DNA of 64,000 nt. It comes from Gymnopus androsaceus JB14. Its lineage: Eukaryota; Basidiomycota; Agaricomycetes; Agaricales; Omphalotaceae. The notes under the pieces are model-generated. The model had not been told where the DNA came from and ran no database searches. It saw only the letters and a list, made by a program, of their open reading frames with translations. Below are positions 21,641 to 33,700 of this stretch, piece by piece. The translations under genes were made by a program, and so were the position numbers. Every line of letters starts with the position of its first letter. The first letter of the stretch is position 1. The stretch lies in contig ML769462.1 in NCBI GenBank assembly GCA_009733575.1, positions 58,662-122,661 on the forward strand, given 5' to 3'.

Positions 21641-23950
21641 TCATTGCTCTCAACTAATCACGGTCTGAATCCCCGGACTTTGTGGTACGTGCGTGTAAGT
21701 AACTTGACTACTTGCTTCCATCATGTTGAACAGCGCTCAATCACTCTCATTGGGCTCGGGTTTGGGCTCATTTATCTTGCCTTTAAATTTGTTCATAATG
21801 CTTTCACGTCGCCAATGAGATATTTGCCCGGGCCTCCAAACGCTCATTTCTTGTATGGACACTTTTTCGATGAGAGAAACAATGTGAGTGAATTGCATTG
21901 CCTATTGAACACAAGCGCTTTGTTTCATTCTTGTCCCATCTTCTAGATCGAGATCCTCGAGACATGGGTTGGAGCCTATGGCTCAACGTTCAAGATCAAA
22001 GGTCTACTCAGCGTTAGTAATTTCCACAGCCTAATGTGCCTATCTTCATTGACTCTGCCGGTACACTGAGCAGATAGATCGTGTATGGACCAAAGACCTG
22101 GATGTCATTTCATACCTTCTCAAGAACGACCACATTTATTACAAACCAGAACCAGCTCGATATCTTTTGAGTCGCCTCCTTGGTAATGGTATTTTGGTCA
22201 CTGAAGGCGCTCAGCACAAACTACAGGTGCGTGCAAGTCTCCGAGTCAGAGAACAATCCTATATTCCCGGTGGGTTTAGAGACATATTATGGTAAGCACG
22301 CGATCCGGTGAATCCGCACTGCTTCACATACTTTAACTCTCCATTTATAGAATGCGGCATTTACCTCAACGCAAATACGACAACTGACTGATATCTTCTA
22401 TGCAAAAGCTCTCCTGGTATGTCATTACTTAGTTTGTGGTCGACTTTGAACACACTTCTTTTTAGTTACGGAATGTATGGTCTTGTGAGATTGTTGAAAG
22501 CACTATGACGAGGAAGGTAGAAGCTTTCGATGGCTTGACCAAAGCAACACTAGACATTATCGGTCTCGCAGGTCTTACAAGTTTTTTTCTTCGGTCTTTG
22601 AATAAACTCAAATATTACAGGCTTCGGATACAACTTCAATGCGTTAAATAGTGAAGGGAAGACTAGCGAGCTCTATGAGGTATTTGCAGTCTTATTTCAA
22701 CCCAACGCCGCCCCGAATCCTTGGGAAATCCTGCAGGCAATAATACCTGCGTTTAGAGTGTTTGTGAGTAGCGTTCAGTTGAATTGTCTGGAATGCAACA
22801 GCCGCTCTAGACTTACCATTGTAGCCCGATTTTGAAGGCAAGGCCTTCTATAAGCCAAGGAGACAATGGCGCGCATCAGAAATGAGCTTTTGACCGAGGC
22901 CAAGATTCTGCAAAATGGGACAGGGGAGAAGGGTGATACTACTGCGAAGGATTTGCTGAGTTTATTAGTTCGGTCCAACATGAACGACGAGCTTCCGGTG
23001 GTCGAGCGTATGGCTGACGCCGACGTGCTGGCTCAGGTCCCGACTTTCATTGTCGCGGGACACGAAACTACAAGGTGCTTTTCTTATGATTCGGTAGTCA
23101 ATTTAATTCATGCTTTTGAACCCGTAGTACCTCCACTGCGTGGGCTCTTTATTCTCTCTCCCTGCACAAAGAGGTTCAGGTTAAATTGCGTCAGGAGTTA
23201 TTAAGTGTGACTACAGGACAACCTTCAATGGATGAGCTGAACGCACTTCCATACCTCGACGCCTTTGTTCATGAAGTTCTGCGGCTATATTCACCGATCC
23301 CTGTAACATCCCGTGTAGCGATGAAGGACGATAGAATCCCTATGCCCAAACCATACACAGACTTAAAAGGAAGGCTTCATGATCATCTAGTGTAAGTACA
23401 GACATCCCCTCTCTTTTTGGAGGTCATTTCTTTGATGCTGATGCGCATACACATAGAATAAAGAAAGGACAAGCATTGTCTATCTCCATCTACGCAGTAA
23501 ACCGGGATAAGACTCTTTGGGGATCGGATGCCAGTAATTTCAGGCACGTTGATTTTTCTTCGTCCGATTCGCGTCTTTCTTCTAACAAAATAGCTCACTC
23601 ACAGACCTGAACGATGGGAGAAAATACCTGAGGCAGTGAAAGCAATTCCCGGGATATGGAGGAATCTACTGACCTTCTCAGGAGGCAATCATGCATGCAT
23701 TGGCTTCCGCTTTTCCTTGATAGAGTGAGTGTCCAGTTGTCTCTCCTTGCTCACTTAGACTGAGCATTTGATATATAGAATGAAAGTCCTACTATTTACT
23801 CTAATCCGTGCTTTTGAAATCGATTTAGCTGTTCCCGTGGAAAACGTGATGATTAAGACGATGGGCATTATCATGAGGCCAACAGTAAAAGTCGATGGTA
23901 GAGAATTGGCTAGATTGCCGTTGGTCATAAAGGCGATAGACTCTAGTTAA
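21641..23950 (+). pseudogene. cytochrome P450, frameshifted
   Basis: About ten exons encode P450 landmarks: an N-terminal membrane helix (GLGFGLIYLAFKFV) and proline hinge YLPGPPNAHF, I-helix AGHETTR with TSTAWALY after an intron, K-helix HEVLRLYSP (ExxR), PERW and the heme loop [13 protein letters not shown]. These define a microsomal monooxygenase of the kind expanded in basidiomycetes; the substrate is unknown. Several defects are seen. No in-frame ATG is found before the membrane helix. A one-base loss near 22855 separates DFEGKAFYK from the MARIRNEL frame. The segment after EGAQHKLQ lacks the usual RK-x-x-NPAF stretch. One intron (from 23542) has a GC rather than GT donor. The C-terminal half is otherwise clean, so decay is recent or partly due to sequence error. 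Confidence 0.8.
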
Positions 23951-24388
23951 AGATTCAAGATACTAGGTGTACTTGTCGACCTGTATGTAATTTATACAAC
24001 GGTGGAAATGCCACATTTTGTGTGCATAGTGGACTGGCATGTATGATGAAAATTCAAAGCTGCTATTAGCTGTCAAATGTCGTCAATTCTTGAAAGTTTC
24101 CTAACAGACCCTCCAGCAGCGAATACCCCTTGACTTGGATCAACTTACTTGATGGTGAATCAAAGCAGATTAAAACATATCGGAGAAGGATGCAGTCTTA
24201 TTACCTCGTAGCAAGAGCGGTCTCATGATAACCTTATTTGATAGCTGAGCCTGCACTATTAGATCACTGTTACTGTGCGGTCAATGATAATCGCAAGGAT
24301 ATCTCTAGTGTCCTGATGCTAGCGCTTTCCCCAACATCGGAAGGTTTCCTTCTCTCCGTATATTCGTAGTTGTCTATCTAGGCTTGTA
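23951..24388. other. intergenic, convergent 3' ends
   Basis: Lies between the 3' ends of the P450 and the F-box gene. No genes or repeats are seen. Confidence 0.4.
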
Positions 24389-25725
24389 TCAAACTGAATG
24401 AATGATTCTGGATGTGATACCCTGCCTTCTTCGAAGCCAAAAGTCAACAACATGGAAGATTGCAATCTCCCTCGATAAAGGAAAGCATTTCGTTAATGCT
24501 TCAACCCTTCTTCTTTTATAAACTTCATCCTCCATTGACATCTCGCTCTCTATGAGAACAGTAATATTCTTCAACGTAGGTTTGTCCCGAGCCAGCGCAG
24601 CAAAGCACGCATCGAGAGCTGCCCAATTTGCTGGTTTATAATCAATTCTGTCGTCAGGCCGAAGCGACAAAACATTGAATTGAATTTCCTGTATAACACT
24701 GGCCACTGCGCGGAGTTTCCTAAGCATCAAGACCGATTTCTCCATGGATGGCTGGGACTTCCCCCATTCGTTAATTAAGGTTAAGATCCTAAAATGCTTG
24801 AGGTTTGGTAGGGAAGAGGGTGAAATGTCTAATGAGGATGAGATGGCTATAATGTGAGAGTGAGTTGCAGAAGTAGGATCTCCAGAAATTTGAAGGACGC
24901 ACTTGGGTATAATCTAACTTCAAGGGTTTCCAGGGATAACCTGCAATTACGGAGAATTTGACCCAAAACCGCTGCATCTTTATCATCACAGTAAAGAGTC
25001 TGGAGACCTCGGAGATGTGCACCAAACTGAACCAATAGTCTTTGCATTGCTGTGGCCGCAGACCCAGCTGAGGACACCCTCAAAGTTTTGAGGGATGTAG
25101 GATTAAGACCTGACATTGACGGTGGTAAATGATACCCACTGTTGGTAAGGAAATCAGTGTCATAGACCTGCACCATGTACATCGCTAGATGGTTCAGGTT
25201 GTGTAGATGAGTCTCGTCCAGGAATTGATGAAGATAAGCACCCGGAAAGGATACTCTGTGCAAGGTGAGACTCTGAAGGTTTCTGATCGCAGATTGGGCA
25301 ATACAGCGACCAAACTTCTCCAGGTCCATCCTGCTAGCAAGTCCTCGTGGTAGGACTAACCATCGAATACACAGCACTCGCAGGCGAGGGAAGCGATACA
25401 GGTTTTCTATGAATGAGAAAGCCAGATCAGGCCTTTCCTCGCAGTCTATTGTGAGGTCCTCGATGAATGAACCGATACCAGGGGAGCCTCGAAGGCATGC
25501 AAGGAGACGATCAAACATTTTGCTAACGGAAGAGGATTGAAAGCCCAAGGTTTTGTCCATGACTGAAATAGATCGAAAGATATTCCACTGGGAGCGTGGA
25601 CGCCATAGCGAGCAAACCAGTGCACAGGCATTCAAGGCCTCTGGAAATTCACGAAGGTCGTCGATTATGCGATCCGTTATTTCCCGAGGAAGAGCGTAGT
25701 TTCGAAGAGAGGTTTCTAGGACCAT
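24389..25725 (-). CDS. F-box protein
   Basis: An ATG at 25725 and one 56-bp intron (24902-24847, GTGCGT...TATAG) give an uninterrupted protein of about 426 aa. The N-terminus (residues 10-50) is an F-box: LPREITDRIIDDLREFPEALNACALVCSLW, read here as a motif from two parts, LPREITDRIIDDL and ALVCSLWRPRSQW. The remainder has leucine-rich, LRR-like character (LQSLTLHRV, LKTLRVSSAG, LQTLYCDD, LETLEVRL). This is the common basidiomycete F-box/LRR architecture, in which the F-box binds Skp1 of an SCF ubiquitin ligase and the LRRs choose the target. The target is unknown. Confidence 0.85.
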
Positions 25726-26048
25726 AGCGAACACAGTGAAGAGTCAAGACGACGTGGTGGTTGCGGTTGAAGAAAGAGATGTGATGAGAAACACTGCATG
25801 CTGATCTACAGCCCTGATATTACTTCACTGATAGATCAAGATTCGAGTCGGGACTATGTAACATTTCCTACCGGCACTCTAGTCAATGCTCACTTTTGAA
25901 TCGACAAGAGCGTTAGCTGAGGAGGCAAGGTGGGTAGAGCCAAAGCATCGGAGCGCCGGGCTACAGCTTACTGCCTACACTTGAGACTCCACACAAAACT
26001 GGATGAAAATAACAAAATGTCGAATTATTTACAAGCACGAAAGTATAG
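25726..26048. other. intergenic, nothing recognised
   Basis: Upstream region of the F-box gene and downstream region of the HNH gene. No signal is seen. Confidence 0.3.
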
Positions 26049-27457
26049 TCAGTAAGCCGAGACAACAGCAAACGGAGATAGTAAATTATTGAGTAAATGC
26101 AGACTGTCTTCAGTTACAACCATTGTGTCCTCAGCGTCCCGTTCCAACTCGTGGAAGTATTCAGCAGCACCAGACATGTGAGCAACACGGGCACAAACGG
26201 CATGAAGCGCAAGCAAGCCAGGGTCAGGAAGCTCCAGAAGCACATCTTTGAACCTTGGTTTCTTGAACGCCTCATTTACCGTAAAATGAGGTCGTCGGTT
26301 GACATTAGTGTATCCTGTCAGAATGCGGTCCCGGGAAACCTGCACTACATACGTATCATCCTGAAAGACACATCAACAAGGATTGTTCGACAATGCATAA
26401 TTTGCGCACCTCGTCTGTCTGATCAAACCAGAGATCAAGGCTGTGAAAGGCGTGATGAAGTGGCTGGATGAGCGATAGTATATTGCGCGGACTGTATACG
26501 CCTCCCTTCTTGAGCAATACATCCACCGAATGACTGAGGTGGAATTGTTTGAGGATTGTTAGTAAGCTCATACATAGCATTGGGGTAATCTCTCCTCCGT
26601 CCTCGCTGGGGTCCTCAAGGCCTTGCAATGTAGCTTTGTCCAGGATGTGACAAGTTTGCACTGGAGCTTCTGAGCCTTTGATCTCTCGACAAAGGTTTCG
26701 AGCTCTTTATTCCGTAGTATTGAATTTGTGTTGAAGAGGCCAGTAAGCATGCACCGATAGCCATCTCGGGCGAGCGCCTGCAATACCATGAGTCTGTGTA
26801 GGACAAATAGCCTCTTCTAGCGCACCTTTTTTCTTGAGGTCTGGTAGTCAGTTCCCGAAGCTTCCACTGTTTGCGCTAGCATGTCCTCCACTCTGGTGAA
26901 GTCTGGCCTAGAGGGACGAGCAGACGGAGGCGCAGGTGGTTTTTTCTCCGACCTGACTGAAAAATTGATCAGGATGCGAGCGCGAAGATACATTGAAGGT
27001 GCCACGAACATGGGTGTATGAGATGATCTCGGAGCATTCGTCCAACTTTATATACCACCACGTCTGAGGGCTTTGGCCCAGACAGAACTTGTCTTACAAG
27101 CTCACTCGCAGGTCCATCTCCTAAGATGTTTCGTTTGCCGTATAGGTGGATAAGGAAGCCTCCTGTAACCCTGGCACAAATTATGTTTTGTTTCGCGGAC
27201 TCGTCCTTGTTGGTGGCGTACGCACTGACGGCGTTGCGTTCAGCGACGAGAATGAGATTATAGCAGCTCGAGTAGCTTTCACTGAAGTCTTGGATGTCTG
27301 GACTGCCAGGCTCAGGAAGAACGGGTTTGTCGTAGGAGACCATCGACGTCGACAAGCAAGTTGCTGGCCGGACCGAATCCACCACTGTAATAGCGCTCAT
27401 ACCCTCACCGCCATCTCTTTTACCTATGCCGACTCTCAAGTATGGGCTCCAAGGCAT
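26049..27457 (-). CDS. HNH-nuclease-domain (HNH_2-like) protein, frame break in the domain
   Basis: From an ATG at 27457 (MPWSPYLRVG) spliced segments lead to RDGYRCMLTGL, then QTCHILDKA, then SPRNILSLIQPLHHAFHSLDLWF. That is the order of HNH_2-type proteins abundant in Agaricomycetes (first element RDGYRC-x-x-TG, a C-x-HI, and an N...HH-x-xFD/S pair). The C-terminal segment LALHAVCARVAHMSGAAEYFHELERD is also typical of this group. The exon ending FVERSK and the one with QTCHI lie in different frames near 26685, with no plausible intron, so a one- or two-base indel breaks the nuclease domain. Function in these fungi is unknown; nuclease activity is only inferred. Confidence 0.7.
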
Positions 27458-27866
27458 CTTTTGTGTGGCATCAAATAGCTTTTTTGGAAAAGCTGAGGTG
27501 GAAGAGGCGAAGCGGCTGACGTTTGGAGGTTCTGAGTGAGGAGATCTCTTGATTCGACGACTTATTAGCACCTAGAAAAAAGCAAGATCAAACGTTCATC
27601 TCATTTCTGTCAATCTCATTGTTCCTCCTTTTCAGGATCTACAGCGCGCGCCTGATGCAATGCCCGTCAAACAGCGGTACCTACGACTCAGCCTTGGAAT
27701 CATCGGACCCGGAGGATTGATTCCTAGCATCGTCACAGCGCGTTGAGTGCTTTGACTCAATCCACGTTCATTGCAGAATATAAGCATCGTCGACTTACTC
27801 ACCGAACGTTCCTTCATCCACCGACTAGCTACTGGTCACTCTCCCAATACGCCGTGTCCGACAATT

Positions 27867-28558
27867 ATGTCGGCAGTTGATTCTGTCCAATTCGAGCGGG
27901 ATATCCGTTCGGCTTCCCGCCCATTTAAACGTGATCGAGACCACCACAAGAAATGGTGCTTGGGGGTCCAAGCTCACTACACTCAGCAAAACAAAGTGAC
28001 ACCAATGAAGAAGTTGAATCAAGTGTAGGCACCTAGGCGACTGATTCATACTGCTACATTACTTGGACTAATGTAAACTTCCATAGGAACCGCCCGTACC
28101 GTCGCAAGTCTCATGGTAATACTCACAACTTAAACCTGCAATTACAATCCGGGAATAGAGAGCAATTGGGCATTTTCGGCCGCTTGACCCGGAAGGCAGA
28201 TGTCCGGTTTGAAATCCAGAACCACACCTCGATCCTTCCATCCAAGTCTCGTATCGAGTACGACACTTCAGTACAAAATACAGGCACGGATGGATCGATG
28301 ATCTCAACCCACGATCGCTCAAAGAGCTCAAGCTCGACAGCGAGTGTTGGCAGAGCTGTGGATCTGGGAGACTTAGTAGAACAAGCGGAGAAGAAGTGGG
28401 AGAGCATTCGAACGGAGTGGATTGTTAAAGATGAATACGAGGTGCTGGATAGTGAGGGCGAGACCACTGTACTCCGAGTCTCTAAAGGTAAGGGAAAGAG
28501 GAGAAGCACAGCGGCACAAGATCCAGTTGAGGATGACGATGGCTTTGAACTTATTTGA
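27867..28558 (+). CDS. hypothetical protein
   Basis: Two exons (27867-28024 and 28087-28558) joined by a GTAGGC...CATAG intron encode 209 aa starting MSAVDSVQFERDIRS. The N-terminal part is basic (FKRDRDHHKKW). The C-terminal part is acidic and serine-rich with a predicted helix (LVEQAEKKWESIRTEW) and a KGKGKRR patch. Upstream exons may exist, since open sequence continues to about 27660. No family is recognised. Confidence 0.55.
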
Positions 28559-28638
28559 AAGACAGCTCTTCCGTACAAACCTTGGACAAGTACCATGCAC
28601 GTGGCGCACATTGCTCTCATGTATTTTTCACCGTGTAC

Positions 28639-29902
28639 TTATACCTCCTTATCAGCATGTATGTAGACAAGTGTTATCATAATAATGTAGCTTACTCCCT
28701 TTGATCTTTCACCGTACTTCAATAAGCGCGACCCGGATGCTTTGACTCCTCTGTTTTTCGCCTTAAAATGGGGTGAAAGGTTGCCTTCGAAGCCTTTCTC
28801 CCTCTCCAATGTATACCCAGTTGGGTGTACACGCCTGTTCCACTCCATGTCCCTAGTTACAAGGTCTGCACCCCAAATCCTGTACATCCCAGCAAAAGTT
28901 TCCCTGATAGTAGGACCTTCCTTCGCGCCTCTTACAATTGGAAGTTTCGTGTGAGGATAGATATCGAGATATTCCTCAATCGAAATTCGTTTGCGGACAG
29001 CTGGTATACCCGTTACACGGGTAAAGGTTTCAACAAGTTGATCAACCGTCATCATTTCTGTAGCGACTTTCAGCTCTTGCCCAGAGGTGGTCGAAACTGT
29101 AGCGAGCCCACCAGCCGATGTCTTCTAAGCTGATTGTAGGGACATGTCCATCTTCGACTGGAAGCGCGAAGACTACTGCACCGTTAGGATCGCGCTCCGC
29201 AAGAGGACCAAGAAGTACCTGGAGGTATGCACACATAAGTAAGTATGGTGGAGACGCAAAAGAACGGGCTAAGAAGATGAAAAAACCATACATCACGAAG
29301 GTTCTCTATGTATGGGCCAGTAGTAACGATAGACCACGTCAGTGAGTCTCCGCTGGGCTCGATGGCTGAGATCGCAAAAACTCGTTGACGATACCCTTCC
29401 CGTGAACCTGGCTATATTTCGGGTCGTGATTCCCAACTATACGCGGTGATTGAGTCAATTTCATGGAACTAATGTCATCCAATCAAACACTGACCTTGCT
29501 ACTATAATCGAGACCACTCCAAACAAAGTGTCTCATTTGCGAAACACGATGTGCTTATTCGAATATCTTGATAGATGCATAGATCTCCTTTTCCTGCCCG
29601 ACGGAAAAGGTGTCTGTGTTGACAAATTAAAGACTCCGTAGCATCCTTTTAATACGACCTACGTGGAAGTATCATTAAAGTAAGGACTGTGACCATTGAA
29701 CAGAATTGAACTAACCTTGGAATAATCCGGCACCCAAAGAGGCAAGGGCTTGCGTCTTCTCACTCGCCGTGTCTCGAGTAAGTGCTCTCACAGATTACGG
29801 AGATGGAGTTCCATCACTGCGAGGTGCCAGTAGGGCAGAAACTACTGGTTTCCCTTGAGCTCCAGTGGCACCAACGACCAATATAAGTCATTTTGCTGGC
29901 AT
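28639..29902 (-). pseudogene. NmrA-like NAD(P)-binding protein pseudogene (copy A)
   Basis: Clear paralogue of the copy at 36509-37737. The ATG at 29902 is followed by a stop after three codons (MPAK-stop) where copy B reads MPAKKL. A second stop replaces Tyr in the PSPYSVRAL motif. A 10-base loss near 29098 shifts the frame after ARYSFDH. It shares with copy B a one-base loss just before DSLTWSIVTTGPYIENL. The Rossmann GATGAQGKPVV motif and the exon structure are otherwise kept. NmrA-like proteins sense redox state by binding dinucleotides. This copy cannot make a full protein. Confidence 0.85.
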
Positions 29903-30256
29903 TCTTAAAAGTTGAGTAGGGTCTGAATATTAAGTGACTTCAATGCGGAATCTTTCTTCAGTTATTCTGCCTTTAAGAAACAAACACAGCGTACCTGGGC
30001 CGAAGTGCTCTCTAATGTTGCGAGATGGCACAATTTTGGCACAATTGAACATACACGCGAATTTATGATCCACCGTTGGGAGCCCGAGGTTATTAGCGTG
30101 AGTCTAGCTAACGTTCAAACCCAATCCTAACCGATTCAATCACTACAAAAAGGGAATTCCGATGTTAAATACTTTACTTAACCCAAGGCGTCCGTGACTC
30201 CATATCACACACATGGAGAAAGCTCTGGTTTTTGGTATTACTAAAAGTTCAGATAA
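29903..30256. other. duplicated promoter region of NmrA copy A
   Basis: About 200 bp upstream of copy A aligns with the region upstream of copy B (37738-37900; shared words include TGGCCGAAGTGCT and TCTGCCTTT), so the duplication included the promoter. The right end abuts the copia element. Confidence 0.55.
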
Positions 30257-30261
30257 TGTCC
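30257..30261. repeat. 5-bp target-site duplication of the copia element, left
   Basis: TGTCC, repeated at 35941-35945 just outside the other LTR. Five base pairs is the normal Ty1/copia duplication length. Confidence 0.75.
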
Positions 30262-30603
30262 TATTAGAGTTACGTTCCTAAATAGGAAGTAGCAGCAGTA
30301 AGTCCACACAGGACTTAGTAGTAACGATCACACAGATCGATGGGGGACAACTATGTTATTACAGGGTATGGTACCTAAGCTTATATACAGTCCTAAGTAC
30401 AAACAATATATTGGGTAAGTGGCTACTGTGTGAATATGTGTGGCTACTGTCCATACGGTAAAGTGGGTACTGCGAGAGACTGAGTGGAGTCTGCAAGACG
30501 ATAACAGTGGAGTGCATGGGATGGTGATACAAACAAGTGGAGACTACGAGAAAGCGTTCCATGTATAGTTCGATAGAATATATTTACCTTTGATATTCCA
30601 ACA
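30262..30603 (-). repeat. 3' LTR of the copia element
   Basis: On the minus strand it begins TGTTGGAATATC directly after the polypurine tract. It matches 35601-35940 apart from about three substitutions and a divergent block near 30450-30475 that makes it 2 bp longer. Confidence 0.88.
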
Positions 30604-30613
30604 CTCCCCTTCA
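30604..30613 (-). other. polypurine tract and original Gag-Pol stop
   Basis: On the minus strand AAGGGGAG directly precedes the 3' LTR, the expected plus-strand primer. The TGA at 30613-30611 is the stop the pol frame would have used had the upstream TGA not arisen. Confidence 0.7.
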
Positions 30614-30760
30614 AACCTTTGCTAATCCCATGGATGCTGCGAAGTGTTTGGCTTTCATCGAAGGTAAGGCTTTGGTGAAGATGTCTGCCGTCATGTTTTC
30701 AGTAGGGCAGTATGTAAGACGAATTTTACCTTCCTCGATGACGTAGCGGATGAAGTGGTA

Positions 30761-33700
30761 TCAGATATCTATGTGTTTGGTCCTGGCATGAAAACGATCA
30801 TCCTTTGCCAATGCGATGGCGGACTGATTGTCTGACATGATGGGGATTGCATGAGTAATTGGACCAAAGATTTCCGACAAAAGATTCCTAAGCCAGATTG
30901 CTTCCTTTGCCGCATGGGTCAAAGCGATATACTCGGCTTCCGTGGTGGATAAAGAAATGGTATCCTGTCGTTTCGACGACCAAGATACTGCTCCGCCATT
31001 CAACATAAAAACGTACCCGGAAATAGCATGTCGATCCTCTTGGGACATACCATCCGCATCCGTATAGCCTTGGACTGTCTCCTGGTTGCTCGTACTGAGC
31101 CAAAAGTCTCGAGTGTATTTGAGATAGGCGGAGACACGGCGTACACCATTCCAATGAGTGATGCCGGGATTTTGTGAAAAGCAAGCAAGGATAGAGACTG
31201 CATACGTGATGTCAGGTCTCGTAGCGATGGATAAGTACTGGAGAGCGCCAAGGGCCTCTCTGTAGGGTTTGTCGCGCATGAAAGCGATATCCTCGACCGT
31301 TTTTGGTGATTGGTCTTTGGTGAGGTGGATGTGGGGATCGAAGGGAATAGAGAGTGGTTTTATATCCGAGAATCCATAGCAAAAGAGTATGGCGTCAATG
31401 TATGACCGCTGCGATAGGTGAATTGTCCTATTATGGAGAGATCTTCGGATCTCGATCCCAAGTAGCCAATGGATTTCTCCGGAATCAACAACTTCGATTA
31501 TAGCCCCAATATCTTTCTTTAGTTTCTCCATGATGGCCAGGGTTTCGGTAACCAATGTCATGTCATCAACATGTATGAAAATGATGGTGAAGGGATTAGT
31601 GCGATAGAAAACAGCGTGACCAAAATCAGACTGTTTAAACCCTAGTTGGGTCATGATTTCCCTGAATTGCATGTACCATCGTTGACTGGCTTGTTTAAGT
31701 CTGTAAAGTGCGAGTTTAAGCCGTAAGGTTTGACCTGGTTTTACCCCTATATCAATGCCTGGAGGTGCCTTCATAAAAATGCGCTCGTTGTTGTCCAATT
31801 TCCCGTAAAGGTAGGCAGATTTCATGTCCATTTGGTGAATAATCATGCTCTTCTCAGCTCCAATGCTGAGTATAGCACGGGCTGATGCAAGTTTCGCGAC
31901 AGATGTGAAGGTTTCGTCTGGGAAGTAGTCAACATCTGGGATCTGATTAAATCCACGTACAACAAGACGAGCTCTGTGTCCTGTAATGTGACCTCGTTCA
32001 TCCTTCTTGGTCCGATAGACCCATTTGGATGTGAGAATATTTGCATCTGGAGGTGGAGTGACAATTGTATAGGTTCCACGCTCCTGGAGTCTGGAGATTT
32101 CGTCCTTCATGGCATCGTACCATTTGGAGCTGTCAGGTCGTCGCATAGCTTCTGCAACAGATAAAGGATCAGATTCGATTTCTGATGTTACCTGACCTAG
32201 AGATGCGGTAAGATGTCGCAACTCATCACTTCCTTCTCCAAGTCCTTCAATGACATCCCTGATCTTCTTGGTGGGTCGTCTGACTCGTTTCCCAGATACT
32301 TCGTCTGGTGCAATTGGTTCGGCAATCTCTTCTGGAACTGGTATGACAGGCTGTTCCGACTCGGTGACTGATGTTTCTAAATTTCCCAAATTTCCATCCT
32401 CCCCTTCAACGGGTTGGATCTGCCTGTCAGAGAAAACTACATTCCTCTCCGTTGTGACAGTGTGATGTGTTGGCCAGTAGATGTAGTGACCATTCGATTC
32501 GGGTTCGAGTCCTATCCAGCGTCCTTCTTGAGCCTGTGGTTCCAATTTGCCGGGTTCCTTTTCTCGTTTAACGTAAACGATACTGCCGAAGATTCGAAGA
32601 TTAGTAATGTCCGGTTTAATACCAAACCGTTTCTCGTATGGAGTGGCCATTCCAATGGCTTTCTTCGGCGTCCTGTTCCAAACATATACCGCATATTTCA
32701 TCATGAATCCCCAAAGCCATTTCGGGAGTCCTGATGAGATCAAAAGACTTCGAACTGCATTCAGCAAAGTTCGATGTGCGCGTTCCGCTATACCATTGTG
32801 TTCCGGGGTGTTGTGTACTGTGAGACGTCGTCGTGTCCCAATGCGTTCCAGATATGCCGTGAATTTGTTACTGAGAAATTCTCCCCCTTGATCAGAGTGG
32901 AGAACTTTAACAGTTGTGCCATATTGAGTTTGGAGACCTGTTTGGAGAACCACGTACTGTGTGAATGACTCGTCCTTTGACTTCATTTGGGGTTCCTCCA
33001 ACCAATCAGTTGCTTCGTCAACTAGAGTCAACGTGTAAGTGCAATGGTTTACCGTCCTGACTTGTGATGGTCCCCACACGTCCATGTGGAAGATGTCTCC
33101 AAAATTTTCCGCACGTGGAGATGATCGCACCTGAGCGATAGGATACCTGGATGCTTTCCCAAGCATACAAGCACGGCATTCCGGTTCGTCCATTTGCTTC
33201 GGATCCAATCTGATTCCACGAACCTGGTTGTCTCGGAACATATGCTTTACGTAAGCATAGTTGAGATGACCTAAGATGCAGTGTGCCTCGTAAAGAGATA
33301 CCAATCTGCCAATCTTAGTCGAATAAGCATGTTCCCGTGATGGGATCTGGTATAGTCCGTTAATCTTTGGGATAACTCCCACGAGATTTCCCTGGCGATC
33401 TCTGATTGTCATTTTACCATTTGCGGTATGGATGGCGTAACCATCATCGTCGAGTTTTCCCAATGATACGAGTGTGTTGGGAGTGTCTGGACATAGAAGG
33501 GTGTTGGGGAGCTTTAACATTCTTATTTCTTGTTCGAATGTTGGAAGTCCCAGATGGAGTGTGCCGGAGATGTTTGCCGTGAAGGTTTCCGCGTTAGCAG
33601 CCTGAATGACTCGTGTTGGAATCTCCCGTTGATTCCTGAGTTTGTCGGTGAGTGGCGTCATGTGGGTAGAGCATCCGGAGTCAAAAAGAATTGCTCCATA

